Assembly (NCBI RefSeq): GCF_009905375.1
Contig: NC_133653.1
Location: 69,636,920 to 69,700,919, forward strand
Origin: Apium graveolens
Taxonomy: Eukaryota; Streptophyta; Magnoliopsida; Apiales; Apiaceae
Length of the DNA stretch: 64,000 bases
Reading direction: 5' to 3'
Part shown: in pieces, positions 22,011 to 33,935 of the stretch
How positions within the stretch are numbered: the first letter of the stretch is position 1
How the letters are laid out: each line of letters begins with the position of its first letter
The notes under the pieces: model-generated
The model's database searches: none
What the model saw: only the letters and a program-made list of their open reading frames with translations
What the model was told of the DNA's origin: nothing
Position numbers and translations under genes: made by a program

Positions 22011-25000
22011 ATGTCATTTTCCAGCACCAAAACCTTTTTACAAAAGTTCTGTCTTGACGAGTTCCAAAGGGATATAGGTTCTCATGGAGGTGTCTTCTCT
22101 AAGGATCTTCTCCCATCTCTTGGATCCAGTATCAACCAAGCAACCAGACTTCCAAAGTATATAATTTCCCCATTCAGTCCTCTTTACAGGTGATAACCAT
22201 GATCCTGTCTTTCAGCAAGGTAATGTATAACACATATATTCCATGTTACTCATCTTATCTTCTTCGTTTCAGGGCCTGGGAGATGTTTTTAGTTATCCTA
22301 GTCATATATTCAGCTTGGCTCTGCCCATTTGAATTTGCATTTCTGACTTACAAGCAGAACCCACTTTTTATTTTTGACAACATTGTCAATGCTTTCTTTG
22401 CTATTGATATCATTCTCACCTTCTTTGTGGCATATGTTGATAGCCAGTCTTATCTTCTAGTCTATGAACCCAAGAAAATATCCATCAGGTAGATGTGCAG
22501 CATTTGATTATACCGTCAAATCTTGCTAAGATGCCTTAATTTTAAGGTGACCACTAACTCTTAATAATACTGACCTGTATACAGGTACATATCTACCTGG
22601 TTTATCTTTGATGTCTGCTCAACTGCCCCATTACAGCCTCTAAGTCTCCTGCTAACAGATCATAGAAGTGTTCTGAGCTTCAAAGTTCTGAACATGCTCA
22701 GACTATGGCGTCTAAGGCGAGTCAGTTGCCTGTTTGCGAGGTCAATTATTTTATTTAAACTATGTTGGTTTCCTACATAACGTTTTATAAATTTTATTGG
22801 CCAAACCAAAATTTATACCAAACAGGTTTGCTTTCCTTCAGACTTGAAAAGGACATCAGATTCAACTATTTCTGGATTCGATGCACAAAGCTCATCTCAG
22901 TAAGCACTAAAAGATTCAACTAATTCCTTTGAAGGGATAGACCTGGGTCACAAAAGATGTTAAATATGCATGATTTAATTTCTTTAATTTCTGAATGGCA
23001 GGTGACTTTATTTGCAGTTCACTGTGCTGGATGCTTTAACTACTTGATTGCCGATAGATACCCCAATCCAGAAAGAACATGGATTGGTTCGGTCAACCAA
23101 AAGTTCAAGGAAGAAAACCTATGGGAACGATATGTTATCTCCATTTATTGGTCGATAGTAACACTAACTACAACAGGCTATGGTGACTTGCATGCTGAGA
23201 ACACAAGAGAGATGCTGTTTGATATCTTCTACATGCTATTCAATCTGGGATTGACATCGTACCTCATTGGGAACATGACAAATCTTGTTGTTCACTGGAC
23301 CAGCTGCACTAGAGATTTTGTATGCCCTTATACACCTCTATCTTCTCTTTGCAAAGAATAATTTCTTAATCTGCATAAAAAATTAATTTGCTTTATTTAC
23401 CAAGTAGATAAAAGATATAAGAACAAGTGAAGTCCCAAAACAATGAAAAGTTTCTATTAAATATATATCGATGCCGATATACACTACAATACTTTCAAAA
23501 ACCAGAGTCATTTCTTAACAAATGATATTATAACTGGGGACAAATCAACATTTTTATATCAACTTTAGTTCCCTAGAAATTGTAGACAGAAATTTGAACC
23601 CTGTTGCCATAGCAGTAAACACACACATCACTGTTTTGGAATGTCCCTGTCATTTTTTAATAGGTCAAATACCTTTTTTTGTCAGGTATGGGGCAAGTAC
23701 TTTAAGACTGTAGATAAAATTTTAAAAATCTACCAGCATGTAGAATTCTAAGAGTTACACATACAAAGTTCTTTTTCTTGTTCAAACAAATTAATTTGTG
23801 CAATACTTGTGCTTGGTGCTGCAGAGGGATACCATCAGAGCTGCTTCAGAATTTGCAAAACGGAACCAATTACCAGCTACTATTAAGAATCAAATTTTGT
23901 CACACATCTGTCTCAAATTCAGAACAGAGGGATTAAAACAGCAAGAGACCATGAATAGTCTGCCAAAAGCAATACGCTTAAGCATCGCACATCATCTCTT
24001 TTTTCCAATTATTCAGAATGCCCCGCTTTTTCAAGGAGTTTCTGCTGACTACTTATTTCAACTGGTATTACTTTTCTGTCTAACCTATTCCTTTTTTTCG
24101 TAGTACCCAATAAAATGAGGTTCTTTCAATGCATAATTGGTATATTGCTACAGCGAGGTTCTAACACGAGGTACTCTTTGACTAAAAGGCTACTGAAATA
24201 GAAGCCGAGTATTTCCCACCAAAGGAAGCTGTGATTCTACAAAATGAGGCTCCAACAGATTTGTACATTATAGTATCAGGAGCAGTGGTTAGTGAGCTTC
24301 TTACACATCATGCTTAGTATCTTTAAATCATTTAATCTGTTGCTGACATGGTGAAATTGTCATGGCAGGAATTGATTAGAAAAAGTAACGGTCATGATCA
24401 AGTACGTAATCTCCGATAAGTACATTTAATATTTATAGAGAATTTAGCAATTGATCGTAATATATATTCCCAACATACCTGCAGGTCCTCCGCAAGGCAA
24501 TTCCGGGGGATGTGTTCGGAGAACTAGGGGTTTTGTGCCACAGGCCACAACCATTCACCGCCCGAACTACTGAAATTTCGCAAATACTTAGACTGAGTGG
24601 ACCTGCTGTAATGGGCATTATACAGGCAAATGCTCAAGTAGGGCAAATAATTATGAACAATTTTTATCAGGTAAGAACTAAATATAAAACTTTACAAGGA
24701 TGGCTATGTAGCTATGCTCTTTTCTGATCATATTGATTTTTCCATTTCGGAACAATAGGAAATGGGAGGAATTGAAAGAAGTGGTTATAAACAGCACAAT
24801 CGTCTGAGATCAGACTTCAGTCAGGGGCTAGATGGTCAATCAGAAGGAGAAAATCACTCTTATGACACAAAAGATGTTTCTAATGAAGACCCAATGCCTC
24901 AAGATTCAAAGAATTCAGAAATTGAACAGAAGGAACAAACAGGATGTTCGAGCACTTTCCGTACATACAGGATGGATGTGAAGTCAACAGAAGATGACCA

Positions 25001-25683
25001 GACAGCTCTACATGTTGCTTTTTGCAAGGGGAAGCTTGGCAGTACAAGGACGTTTTTGGAAGGTAAATTTAGTAAGAATAAGCCAGATGCCAAAGAGTGG
25101 ACACCAGCTCTAGCAGAACAGGAAGGAAGCAAATCTATTGACGACCTTGTACAAAATTATGAAATTAAAAGCTTAACAGATGAACACAAGGTAGATGTTC
25201 TTACAGATACATCAGAAATTACCCAGGGTGACAGATTTAAACCAACATCAAATGGGCCAATCAGTTATCTCAAACCATATGTTAAAAATTCTATATCATT
25301 TGGCTCAACTAGTTCGAGCCATGCCACTGATGCTGAAGTTGTTAAATTTAATAGGAGAGTCACCATTCACATGAAGTTTCTAAAGAAGGATGCACTACCA
25401 AAGAAGCCTGGGAAGTTAATAATCCTACCTGATTCCATAGAAGAGCTATTTCAAATTGCAGGTAAGCTTTTCTTCGAGCATTAATACAATAAACCTGAAA
25501 CTGCAGATAGAAATCCATTAGTTTGATTTAATATCTTGCACCCTTTCAACTGCAGGCCAGAAGTTTGGAGGGTATAATATAAGAAAAGTTGTAAATTCAG
25601 AGAATGCAGAGATAGATGATTTAGGTATCATCCGTGATGGAGACCATTTGTTTCTCATACCAGAGATTTATGAAAGAGTTTAA
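22011..25683 (+). CDS. KAT1: Inward-rectifying Shaker-type K+ channel, KAT1/KAT2 type (11 exons, 771 aa)
   Basis: Voltage-gated plasma-membrane channel for K+ uptake. In the KAT family it drives guard-cell K+ influx; the tissue here is inferred. Exons: 22011-22189, 22273-22488, 22585-22740, 22842-22899, 23002-23319, 23825-24064, 24189-24287, 24369-24401, 24485-24670, 24759-25461 and 25556-25683. All ten introns are GT-AG and phases join without stops. The start [14 protein letters not shown] aligns with the KAT1 N-terminus. Visible in order: S1 near 61-83 ([14 protein letters not shown]), S2 and S3, S4 ([10 protein letters not shown]), pore TTTGYGD with GYGD at 262-265, C-linker from 310, cyclic-nucleotide-binding-like domain about 390-495, and a C-terminal KHA domain about 696-765. 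KAT1 of Arabidopsis has 677 residues; the extra length lies in exon 10, between the nucleotide-binding and KHA domains. The family assignment is very secure; KAT1 versus KAT2 is not resolved. Confidence 0.95.
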
Positions 25684-26130
25684 TATTATACTAATTAAAG
25701 CATGTATAAAAATGCAAAGAGATCTTCAGTCGTTCAAGCAACATTACAATAGAATCTTGTAAAAAAATGTTTGCCGCCATATTACATCTATATATCAAAT
25801 CAGGCTCCGAGGAGACAGGCATCATACTGCCAAGTGGAAAAGAAAATATAATCAGACTATACAAAGTTGCTCCAAAGCACTCCCAACAGATGATATCAAT
25901 ATTTGATGCCAGACTCAGCAGAATAAACAAAACACATATGCAACACTGCAATCAAACTTGTCACAAAATGTATCATTTCCTCGTAGAGTCTTCTAATTGG
26001 ATAAAGGATGAGCTTCAGCATTAAAACAAACTCATCTTATGTAATAATTTCATATTTCCAAACAAAAAGCATAAATTCTTGGGTTTTTCATGCAAAAATA
26101 AGGATATTGTGAACATACAATATCCTTTTT
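25684..26130 (+). other. 3' flank of the channel gene, with a perfect 11-bp hairpin
   Basis: Downstream of the stop codon there is no further exon. AAGGATATTGT (26100-26110) and ACAATATCCTT (26117-26127) form a perfect stem with a 6-nt loop, followed by a T run. It may sit in the 3' UTR or just beyond it. No canonical poly(A) signal at a decisive position was identified. Confidence 0.4.
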
Positions 26131-26999
26131 GACTAATATCTAACTATCTAATTATATTATTACAGACAACTATTTATCAACTTTATACATATCAACTTAT
26201 AACATAATAAAAGGTCAATTCACAGTGTACACATAATCAATATACGAGATAATGCGAAACTCGAAGACTAGAAAGAATACATATTCGATTTAAGAAGCTC
26301 AAAATATGAAACTAGCCACATTTCTATACATATCTACAATGACAATGAGAAATACAAGTAAATGAACACACACTGATATATATGTATATAGACTAGTCAA
26401 TGTGCCCACTACATTAAGGCATTATAAAAATGGTAAAATTTAATATAAAATTATTATAATAATTGAATAACTTGAGAGAGTGTTCAATTCAATATAATAA
26501 TTAAAAAACTTTGCAAAATGCTTCATATAACTCTTATGTAATTGAAATGACTATAATTAGACCTGGCAAATTATTCAAGTTATGTAGTTTATATCGTATA
26601 TTTTTGTATTTCGTGTACTTTAATTTTGTATCATTTCGTGTCATATTTTTGTATATATATATAAGAATATATATTTTTTAAAATATATATAATATTAAAA
26701 TAATATTTTTTAAATTTATGTTTGAATAAAAATATATAATTAAAACTCTAATTTACAAAAAGAAAATTTTAAATTTATTATTTTAAGTATGTTATCATTG
26801 AACTAAGAAGTTTGTGCACAAAAATCAAAGGACATATAAGAAAATAGAGGGAATATTAATAATACCTAAAAGTGCTATTTAAATTATTTAAAGTTTTTAA
26901 ATGTTGAATATTTTATTTAATTAGTGCAGTTAAAAGAAATTGTAATGGGATTCTAAATCTTAGTTGTATAATTTGTCAATAAAGACTGTTATTGAAAAA

Positions 27000-27440
27000 G
27001 TAAATTGCGTCGGTATGTACTCATTTGAAAAATTTTAAAATAAGTAATTTATGATTTAAAATAAATAAGTGACTTATAAGTAATAGGTAAATGAATATTT
27101 ATAAGTTAAATAAGTTTGGATAATTTTACATTGTTTTTGCTTAAATTAATTAAAGTTAATTTTTTAATACAACTATCTTAATTCGTGAATTTTAAATTTA
27201 AAAAATATTTAAAAAAATAAATATTAAAAGTAAAAAAATAAAAAAGCGAAAAGTCAAAAGAATTTGAAAAGAAGTACGTCATTTTTAACATTCAACTTAT
27301 TAGTTTATAAGTTATAATTTTGATTTTTAACATTCAACTTATTAGTTTATAAATTATAATTTTGATTAACTTACTATAGATAAACACTTGTCTATACTAT
27401 TTACGGACTTATAAGTGACCAAGTAACTTATTTTGCATTA
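27000..27440. mobile_element. AT-rich MITE-like repeat, copy 2, with a 42-bp internal tandem duplication
   Basis: This is in inverted orientation relative to 12930-13310 and shares the arms built on ACTTATAAGT and CTTAATTCGTGAATTTTA. Inside it, TTTTTAACATTCAACTTATT is duplicated as a 42-bp unit at 27282-27323 and 27324-27365, nearly identical. The right edge ends near AATAAGTTACTTGG (reverse sense) and GCCAAACA. There are no coding sequences. Boundaries are approximate. Confidence 0.45.
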
Positions 27441-28250
27441 GCCAAACATGTCATATATATGCTTGTGTATATATGATCAATTATGTATTATTATTCAACT
27501 TTTTATAGAAATGAAATGAAAAATAATTAAGAGCATCACAGATTCTTAAAATTAATGAGAATGTATTATCTTACTCTCAAGACTTCTTTCAATTTTTATA
27601 ACTCAGTGATATCTCGACTTCTAAACGTATGTAATGTTAATTCTTAGTGATCTATTTTTGGCTTAGTCCCATTACCATATTTGCAATATTACATACCAAA
27701 GTCAGCAGCGGAGAAATTAGAAACTCTCTAATTTACTTGAGAGGTATTTTCGGAAGGCCAGATCCAACACTCGAGTTCTTTTTAATAATACTTCTCATCA
27801 TCGCCTTTGGCGATACCTTTACTTCGACTTAAACATCTTTTAATATATTCATTCCGTATAATAGAAACAGTTATTATAAATAATTAAAAGTTTTGTAGTG
27901 ACTTTCGATATCAAGATTTTGTGAGATCAAAACACCCGTGAAATTTTAGTTTTTACTCTTCATCCATTATTTCATTTGATCAGTTGATTCATTAAAAATA
28001 CTAATTTATTTTGAATTGTTAAAAAATAAAATATCAATATCCTTGAATTAATTTAATTAAAATTTTAAATAGATTGAGAATACTATTTATGCTCACACTG
28101 TGCATTAAATTAGCGTCAAAGCACATACACTTTTATGTTATATAATAATATGAAATATCCATCATTTCATCCTACTCAATTAAAATGGGATGCATCTCAT
28201 TCTCCTGCAAAACATTTTTTTTCATGATCAGCCTCAAAAGAACCCCATAT

Positions 28251-28342
28251 TCATTACAAACAACAAAGAAAACAGGTTAACACATCCATTACATACTCAT
28301 TACAAACAACAAAGAAAACAGGTTAACACATCCATTACAACC
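28251..28342. repeat. Tandem duplication, 46-bp unit, two copies
   Basis: TCATTACAAACAACAAAG and the following 28 bases occur at 28251 and again at 28297 with almost no differences. Confidence 0.92.
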
Positions 28343-28655
28343 GCATCTTCCTGCTCCAACCCTATACCATACATATAATGAATACGAGCTCATTGTCAGT
28401 ATCCCGTAATTTAAGAAACTATCTATCATCGGGGATCAAGGCAGTAATCTTCTTCCATTTTTGATGAGCTTAACTGAGACACTTTCTTATAGAAGAATTG
28501 AACTGATTAGCCTATATACCATTGTGCACATGAACATAATTCTTTTAAAATAGCGCATAGAAGATGCTCAGAGATAAAAGAAACTTTACCAAATATAAAC
28601 TCTCATTTTTAACGACAATCGATGTTCCATAGAAAGACCCAGTAAATAGCTTCTT

Positions 28656-29624
28656 TTATTTATTGTCAAAATAGTACTTCCTATATGACTTATCACCCAT
28701 CTTTGTGTCTGATGGTGTAACTTCAGCTTGTTGCCGGATTTCATCCCATTGTCCTGTAAAATGACTTTAATTCATTTTAGTAACCTCAACGTGTTTAAAA
28801 GGTACTTGCAAAATTGAGCACACAAATAATGAACATAGTTTGAGAAGTCAATCATGTACAGATTGTTCTATTGAAAAATACATTACAAAACTAAAGGCAA
28901 CAATCCAAAAAAATTAAAATATACATTAGGTAGCTTTGATTTATTAAAAAAATTAGTATACAATTAAGGGTAGACATTTTAAGCCGGGCATTGACAGTAC
29001 TTCATGATTTAAACTCAATCATCAGAGGCAACCTTTGAGTTAATAATTGTAAACTATTTTCTACGATTTATTATAACTATTTAGATTTGGATAAAATGAA
29101 CCGGGTTTAGGAATATAATACAATTCAGAAGTATACTACTCATCAAAGCATTATAGACATGTATTAGGTAAAATGAAAGTATAACTTGAGGAAACATTGC
29201 AATAACTTGATAAAAGAAAAACTTTGCTTCATTTCATTCTCTTCGTACCTGTGTTTCATTCTCCTTAATTAATTTCTTATATGTATACTTTGATTTTATC
29301 AACTACAAACATAATATTATAATACAAAGTAAAAAAATCGAAATGAAAATAAAATCACTCATAAGATTGTTTATTCACTACAAACATCAACAAATAATCT
29401 TTAATGTAGAGAAAATTAAGCAGCATAATTGATGTCCTAAGATCTAAAGTTACATACAACCTCTCAGAATGCTAAGTTCCAAGAAACCATCTATAGGGAT
29501 TATGAACTAAAAAAGGTTTAAGTGTTCTTTTATATACTAAACTTAGTCACTAAATGACGCACAAACATGAGTAAGACTAAAATAAGAAGAGCAGACTACC
29601 TTTCAAAATACTGAACCAAGCGTT
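28656..29624 (-). pseudogene. Exon-like fragments of an unrecognised gene, antisense
   Basis: On the minus strand a segment at 28753-28656 follows a good acceptor (TTTTACAG) and reads QWDEIRQQAEV...SYRKYYFDNK, then stop. A possible preceding 25-nt exon at 29624-29600 (NAWFSILK, acceptor ATGCAG, donor GTAGTC) joins it in phase. A further open stretch near 30040-29965 (ELENMIDIAFEGG) ends in a stop before its donor. I do not recognise the protein. The fragments could be a relic of a host gene or a captured gene piece, or chance. Confidence 0.2.
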
Positions 29625-30745
29625 CTGCATTTGGAATAAATTTCACTAATTGAAGTTTTCATTCAAAGCCATATGCAACAATGAAAAAAATTCAATAATT
29701 ATTAGTTATTTTTCAAATATAGTTCCTTGCAATACATGAGAGTGAGAGTCCTCTATTTTGGTAAAGATTGACAACCTTTCAATTTATTTCATAGTTGGCA
29801 ATAAAAATGAGAAAGTTTAAAGCTGAAAAATGACAATAAACTCTCTTGGAACTTCTATCACATGTTTACGAATTAATAAGAATAACCAATTATTGTATCG
29901 AACATTCATTTATAAACTAAATTTAATCAAGATTGGGTTACTTAAAATAAAATAAAAATAACATACCTTAAAAATGATAAATTAAAAGACCGCCTTCGAA
30001 AGCAATATCAATCATGTTCTCAAGCTCCTAACATTAATCAAATCAAATTTATTACATATCCTGTATCATAAGAAAACATGTATTAGATGACCAAAAAACA
30101 AAAATGGTGGCAAGAATGCTAACATGAAATACCAAGTTTGATAATATAGTGGAAAACAATTTTCCTAGATAATTTTAACTCCAAACAGGGAATTAAACAA
30201 ATAAAATTAAGTTGAACATCACATCTGGCAGCCTGGAAGGAGACCCACTCATGACTCGACTTCAGGAAAACTAATGTTTGGCTGTCAGGCATCGTTATCT
30301 TTGCAATCAAGGAAATATCACAGTTGGACTACTCATATACGAAACTAATGTTACTAATGCTAGCCGCTAGCCTTGTATTTTTTGGTCCTTAGCATGGCAA
30401 AGCTTTCATTGAGATAGCAACTATTATTGCTTAAATAATTTGTGGGGATAATATAGCACCTTGTAAAAAAATAAAAAATTCACTGCAGAGGCCTAAAATA
30501 AAAGTAATGGCATATTAAGATTCAAACTTTGAAGAGGCCTTACTTTTATGGGATGAGATCAAGTAGGTAAAGCGGATTCCAAAAGTCTAATTCAACACAA
30601 AGTTGATGCTTATGTATTTTTTTCCCAAGTCTTGCATTTCAAATTTCGATAATCTGGGCAAATAACAAAAATCAGGGATTCGAAGAAAAATCTGAAGAAC
30701 AACTTCATTTATCATCTTATGGTTGGACTATATGCAATTCACTCC

Positions 30746-31320
30746 TGATAGGGATAAATAAATCCTGATTGTATAAATTGCATTAATTGTACAAGGTATG
30801 GGCTTCTAGGCCCAATAAGAAGATGTATGACATTCAGACCAGAAAGGTTAACATGTCGATCAGGCCTGATGGACCAGATCAGGCCTGATGGAACAAAGAA
30901 GGCCCAAAAACCCTGATTATTTATTAATTTCATAATTAATAAACAAGGGAGAAAAACAGCTATTAAGATAAATCCTAGTGAGGATATAAATCCTTGTAGA
31001 TTGGCCTCCAAGGAACCTCATGGGATAAGGAATCAGTTTCCTACTCCCTAGGACTCCTAAGTCTATCCTAATTCAGAGACTTGACCACCAAGTCTCCTAT
31101 ACCAAGTCCAATTCAAGGACTCCCACATCTATATAAGGGGCCTCCCTACAGATCAGAACTACGTTTTTTGACTTGATCCTTAGCAATCAGCAAGGTACGT
31201 AGGCATCTTGTTAAGGCAAATTGAGTCACGAAACACAAGAGCAGTCAAAATTGAGCCTTGAAGCTCACGTTCCTTATTATTAGATACAGCAATTATATAT
31301 ATTACTTTTAATCCATAACA
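30746..31320 (+). repeat. 5' LTR of the Tat-type element
   Basis: 575 bp, TGATAGGG to CCATAACA. TATATAA at 31130-31136 is the likely core promoter. It differs from the 3' LTR at two sites (GGCTTCTAGG/GGCTCCTAGG and ACTACG/ACTACA). Confidence 0.95.
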
Positions 31321-31355
31321 TTTGGCGCCGTCTGTGGGAAAGCACAACAACAACC

Positions 31356-33271
31356 ATGGCAAGAACACGGAGAACAACTAGTGCTCTGGAGGAAGGAACA
31401 CCATCGGGAACAACCCAGATGATTTTGTCCACCGTGGAGATACCTCCCCATTCGACTTATGCATCTACTCAGGTGGAAACCCAGATAGGGGCAACTCAAC
31501 CTCAGCCACAAGGGACGACTCCCCCGACTATTCAAGGTACGAATCCTCAAGTTCAACAAGTACATATACCTGTGAATTCTCGACCCGTCGGATATGAATA
31601 TTCAACTGTTGTTACTACTAACCCCCCTTATGGGATGCCCCTTCCCCCCGAGGTTGGAGGAAGTGGATATGCTGGACGAAGTGAAGCACGAGGGCAATCG
31701 CCCCCTATATAAGAGGTTTGGCTCCTATCCCCGAGGATCGGGAATTTTCTGGTCCTTACACTGAGAGAGACTCCGAATCTTCGGATGATGAAGTGGCCCC
31801 AAGAAGGAGGCGTCCTGGCAAAGAGCCAATGGCCGATGAAAGGCAACGCCCTCAAAGCACCCGAGGGGCGAATCCCCAAGAAGTGCAGGAAAGGATCAGG
31901 GCTCATGAGGCTGAGATCCAAAGGCTGAGGCGTGACTTGGAGGCTCACCAGGCCACCAGACCCCAGATACCTCCTAGGGGGAGAAATCCTCCTCCTGTCA
32001 TAGACCTGGATGGTCCGGTACGAAGAAGGGCTGTCGTCCCAAGAACTGATCCAAGCAATCTCCTTCCCCTTGGAGATCCTGATGATCCAACTCCACCTTT
32101 CACAGAAGAGATAATGAATGCCCATATCTCAAGGAAATTCAAGATGCCCACTATCAAAGCCTATGATGGCACGGGAGACCCCGCTAATCATGTTAGGACA
32201 TTCTCTAATGCACTACTGCTGCAACCCGTGAATGATGCTATAAAGTGTCGGGCCTTCCCTCAAACTCTGTCGGGTATGGCTCAAAGATGGTACAGTCGTT
32301 TGCCCACAAACTCTATTGGATCGTTCAGAGAGTTAAGTTAGGCTTTTATTAAGCAGTTCATCAGTGGGAGAGTCCATGAGAAAAGTTCAGCATCTCTTAT
32401 GAGTATTGTGCAGGGAGCTAAGGAATCTTTGAGAGATTACCTGAATCGTTTTACAAAGGAGGCTTTAAAAGTCCCAGACCTTGATGATAAGGTAGCCATG
32501 ATAGCATTGCAACAAGGAACTAGGGATGAGTTTTTCAAGATGTCCTTGGCCAAACGTCCCCCTGAAAGCATGTTGCAGCTCCAAGAGAGGGCAGGGAAGT
32601 ATATCAAGGTTGAAGAAAGCATGAGGAAGACCGTAGTAAGTAATGAGCCCACTGGAGGCAAGAAGCGAAAAACTGATCTGGAGTATATCGCTAAGGACAA
32701 GTATCTTAGAACCGAACAAAACCCTGATTCAACCCCCAAGAAGGGAGGACCTGGGCAAAAGTTCACCGAATACGCTAAGCTGAATGCTCCTAGAAGCCAA
32801 ATCTTGATGGAAATCGAGAAGGATCGAGATATTCGTTGGCCTAAGCCCTTGAAGGCTGATCCCGCCAAGCTAGATAAGAGCAAGTATTGCAGATTCCACA
32901 AAGATGTTGGCCATGACACCGATGAGTGTAGGCAATTGAAAGACGAAATTGAGTTTTTGATTCGAAAAGGAAGATTGAACAAGTATACTGGAGAAGGAGG
33001 GGACAGGAATAATAATGGAAGGAAGAACTTTGAAGATCGCAGGAGGGGCCAAGACGATCAGGGGCGGAATACCCAACCTAGAGGGCCGGTTATAAATGCA
33101 ATTTTTGGAGGGCCGCGACCTCGAGGGCCTATGATAAACACGATCTTTGGAGGTCCAACTGCTGCTGGATTGTCCAAGAATTCCAGAAAGGCATATACTA
33201 GAAAGGTTATGCATATTGTTGGAGAAGCCCCGAAGAGGGCCAAGACAGAAGTAACATTGGCTTTTGATTGA
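31356..33271 (+). pseudogene. Tat-type gag polyprotein with stops and a frameshift
   Basis: Capsid protein gene starting MARTRRTTSALEEG, 35 bp after the 5' LTR. A Pro/Gln-rich N-terminus is followed by a charged coiled segment near 31880-31960 (EIQRLRRDLEAH). The retrotransposon gag domain runs about 32110-32600 (FKMPTIKAYDGTGDP, AQRWYSRLP, ESLRDYLNRF). A zinc-knuckle variant CRFHKDVGHDTDEC lies near 32886-32927. Lesions are TAA at 31710-31712 (PPI*EV), a one-base insertion just after it, and TAG at 32339-32341 (ELS*AF, CAG to TAG). The frame ends at 33271 because the adjacent protease region is deleted. Confidence 0.88.
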
Positions 33272-33935
33272 TGCCACTGCTGGGCATGAGATATTGAGTT
33301 TCATGGATGGATTTAGCGGATATAATCAGATTAAGATGCACAAGGATGACATTCCAAAGATATCATTTATCACTGATTTTGGTGTTTATTGTTATCTTGT
33401 TATGGCATTTGGTCTTAAGAATGCAGGAGCCACCTATCAAAGGTTGGTAAATAAAATTTTTAAGGACCTTATCGGAATGACTATGGAAGTCTATGTTGAT
33501 GACATGTTAGTCAAGAGTCTAGTAAAGACTGATCATATAACCCATTTGAGGGAAGTTTTTGAGGTCCTGAGGTACCACAAGATGATGTTGAATCCTACGA
33601 AGTGTACTTTCAGAGTAGGATCTGGAAAATTCTTGGGATTGATGGTCTCAAAGAGAGGAATTGAGGCTAACCCCGATAAAATAAAGGCAATCCTGGACAT
33701 GGAACCACCAAAAACTGTCAAGGATGTTCAGAAGCTCACAGGAAGGGTCGCTGCGCTAGGACGATTCATCTCCAAGTCAGGAGACAAGTGCTTGTCATTC
33801 TTCAAGTCACTAAAAAACGTCAAAGACTTTGTATGGAATGAGGAAAACCAGAAGGCATTCGAAGAGTTAAAGAAGTATATGGCTTAGGCCCCGTTGTTGG
33901 CAAAACCATCTTTGAATGAAGTTTTATTCTTGTAA
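33264..33935 (+). pseudogene. Reverse transcriptase, N-terminus deleted, Tat-type
   Basis: The RNA-dependent DNA polymerase starts abruptly at IDATAGHEILSFMDGFSGY. The fingers and everything before them, including the protease, are absent. The catalytic YVDD box is at 33492-33503 (EVYVDDMLV). The connection region LTGRVAALGRFIS follows. TAG at 33885-33887 (YMA*AP) and a TAA near 33932 (LFL*LAV) break the frame into the first RNase H. The gag frame and this one meet at the repeated motif TTGATTGATGC, consistent with a microhomology deletion. It is non-functional. Confidence 0.88.

Larger units (their letters stand above)
26131..30740. other. AT-rich intergenic DNA
   Basis: No convincing gene. 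Contents are a MITE-like repeat at 27000-27440, a 46-bp tandem duplication at 28251-28342 and weak antisense exon-like fragments at 28656-29624. Plus-strand frames near 27647 and 28190 look like chance frames. Confidence 0.5.

Noticed and set aside
31308..32157. Antisense frames of 70-165 codons across the Tat-type gag
   Set aside because: Shadows of the GC-richer gag coding sequence; unlike the antisense unit at 36386-37941 they have no promoter and no family match.
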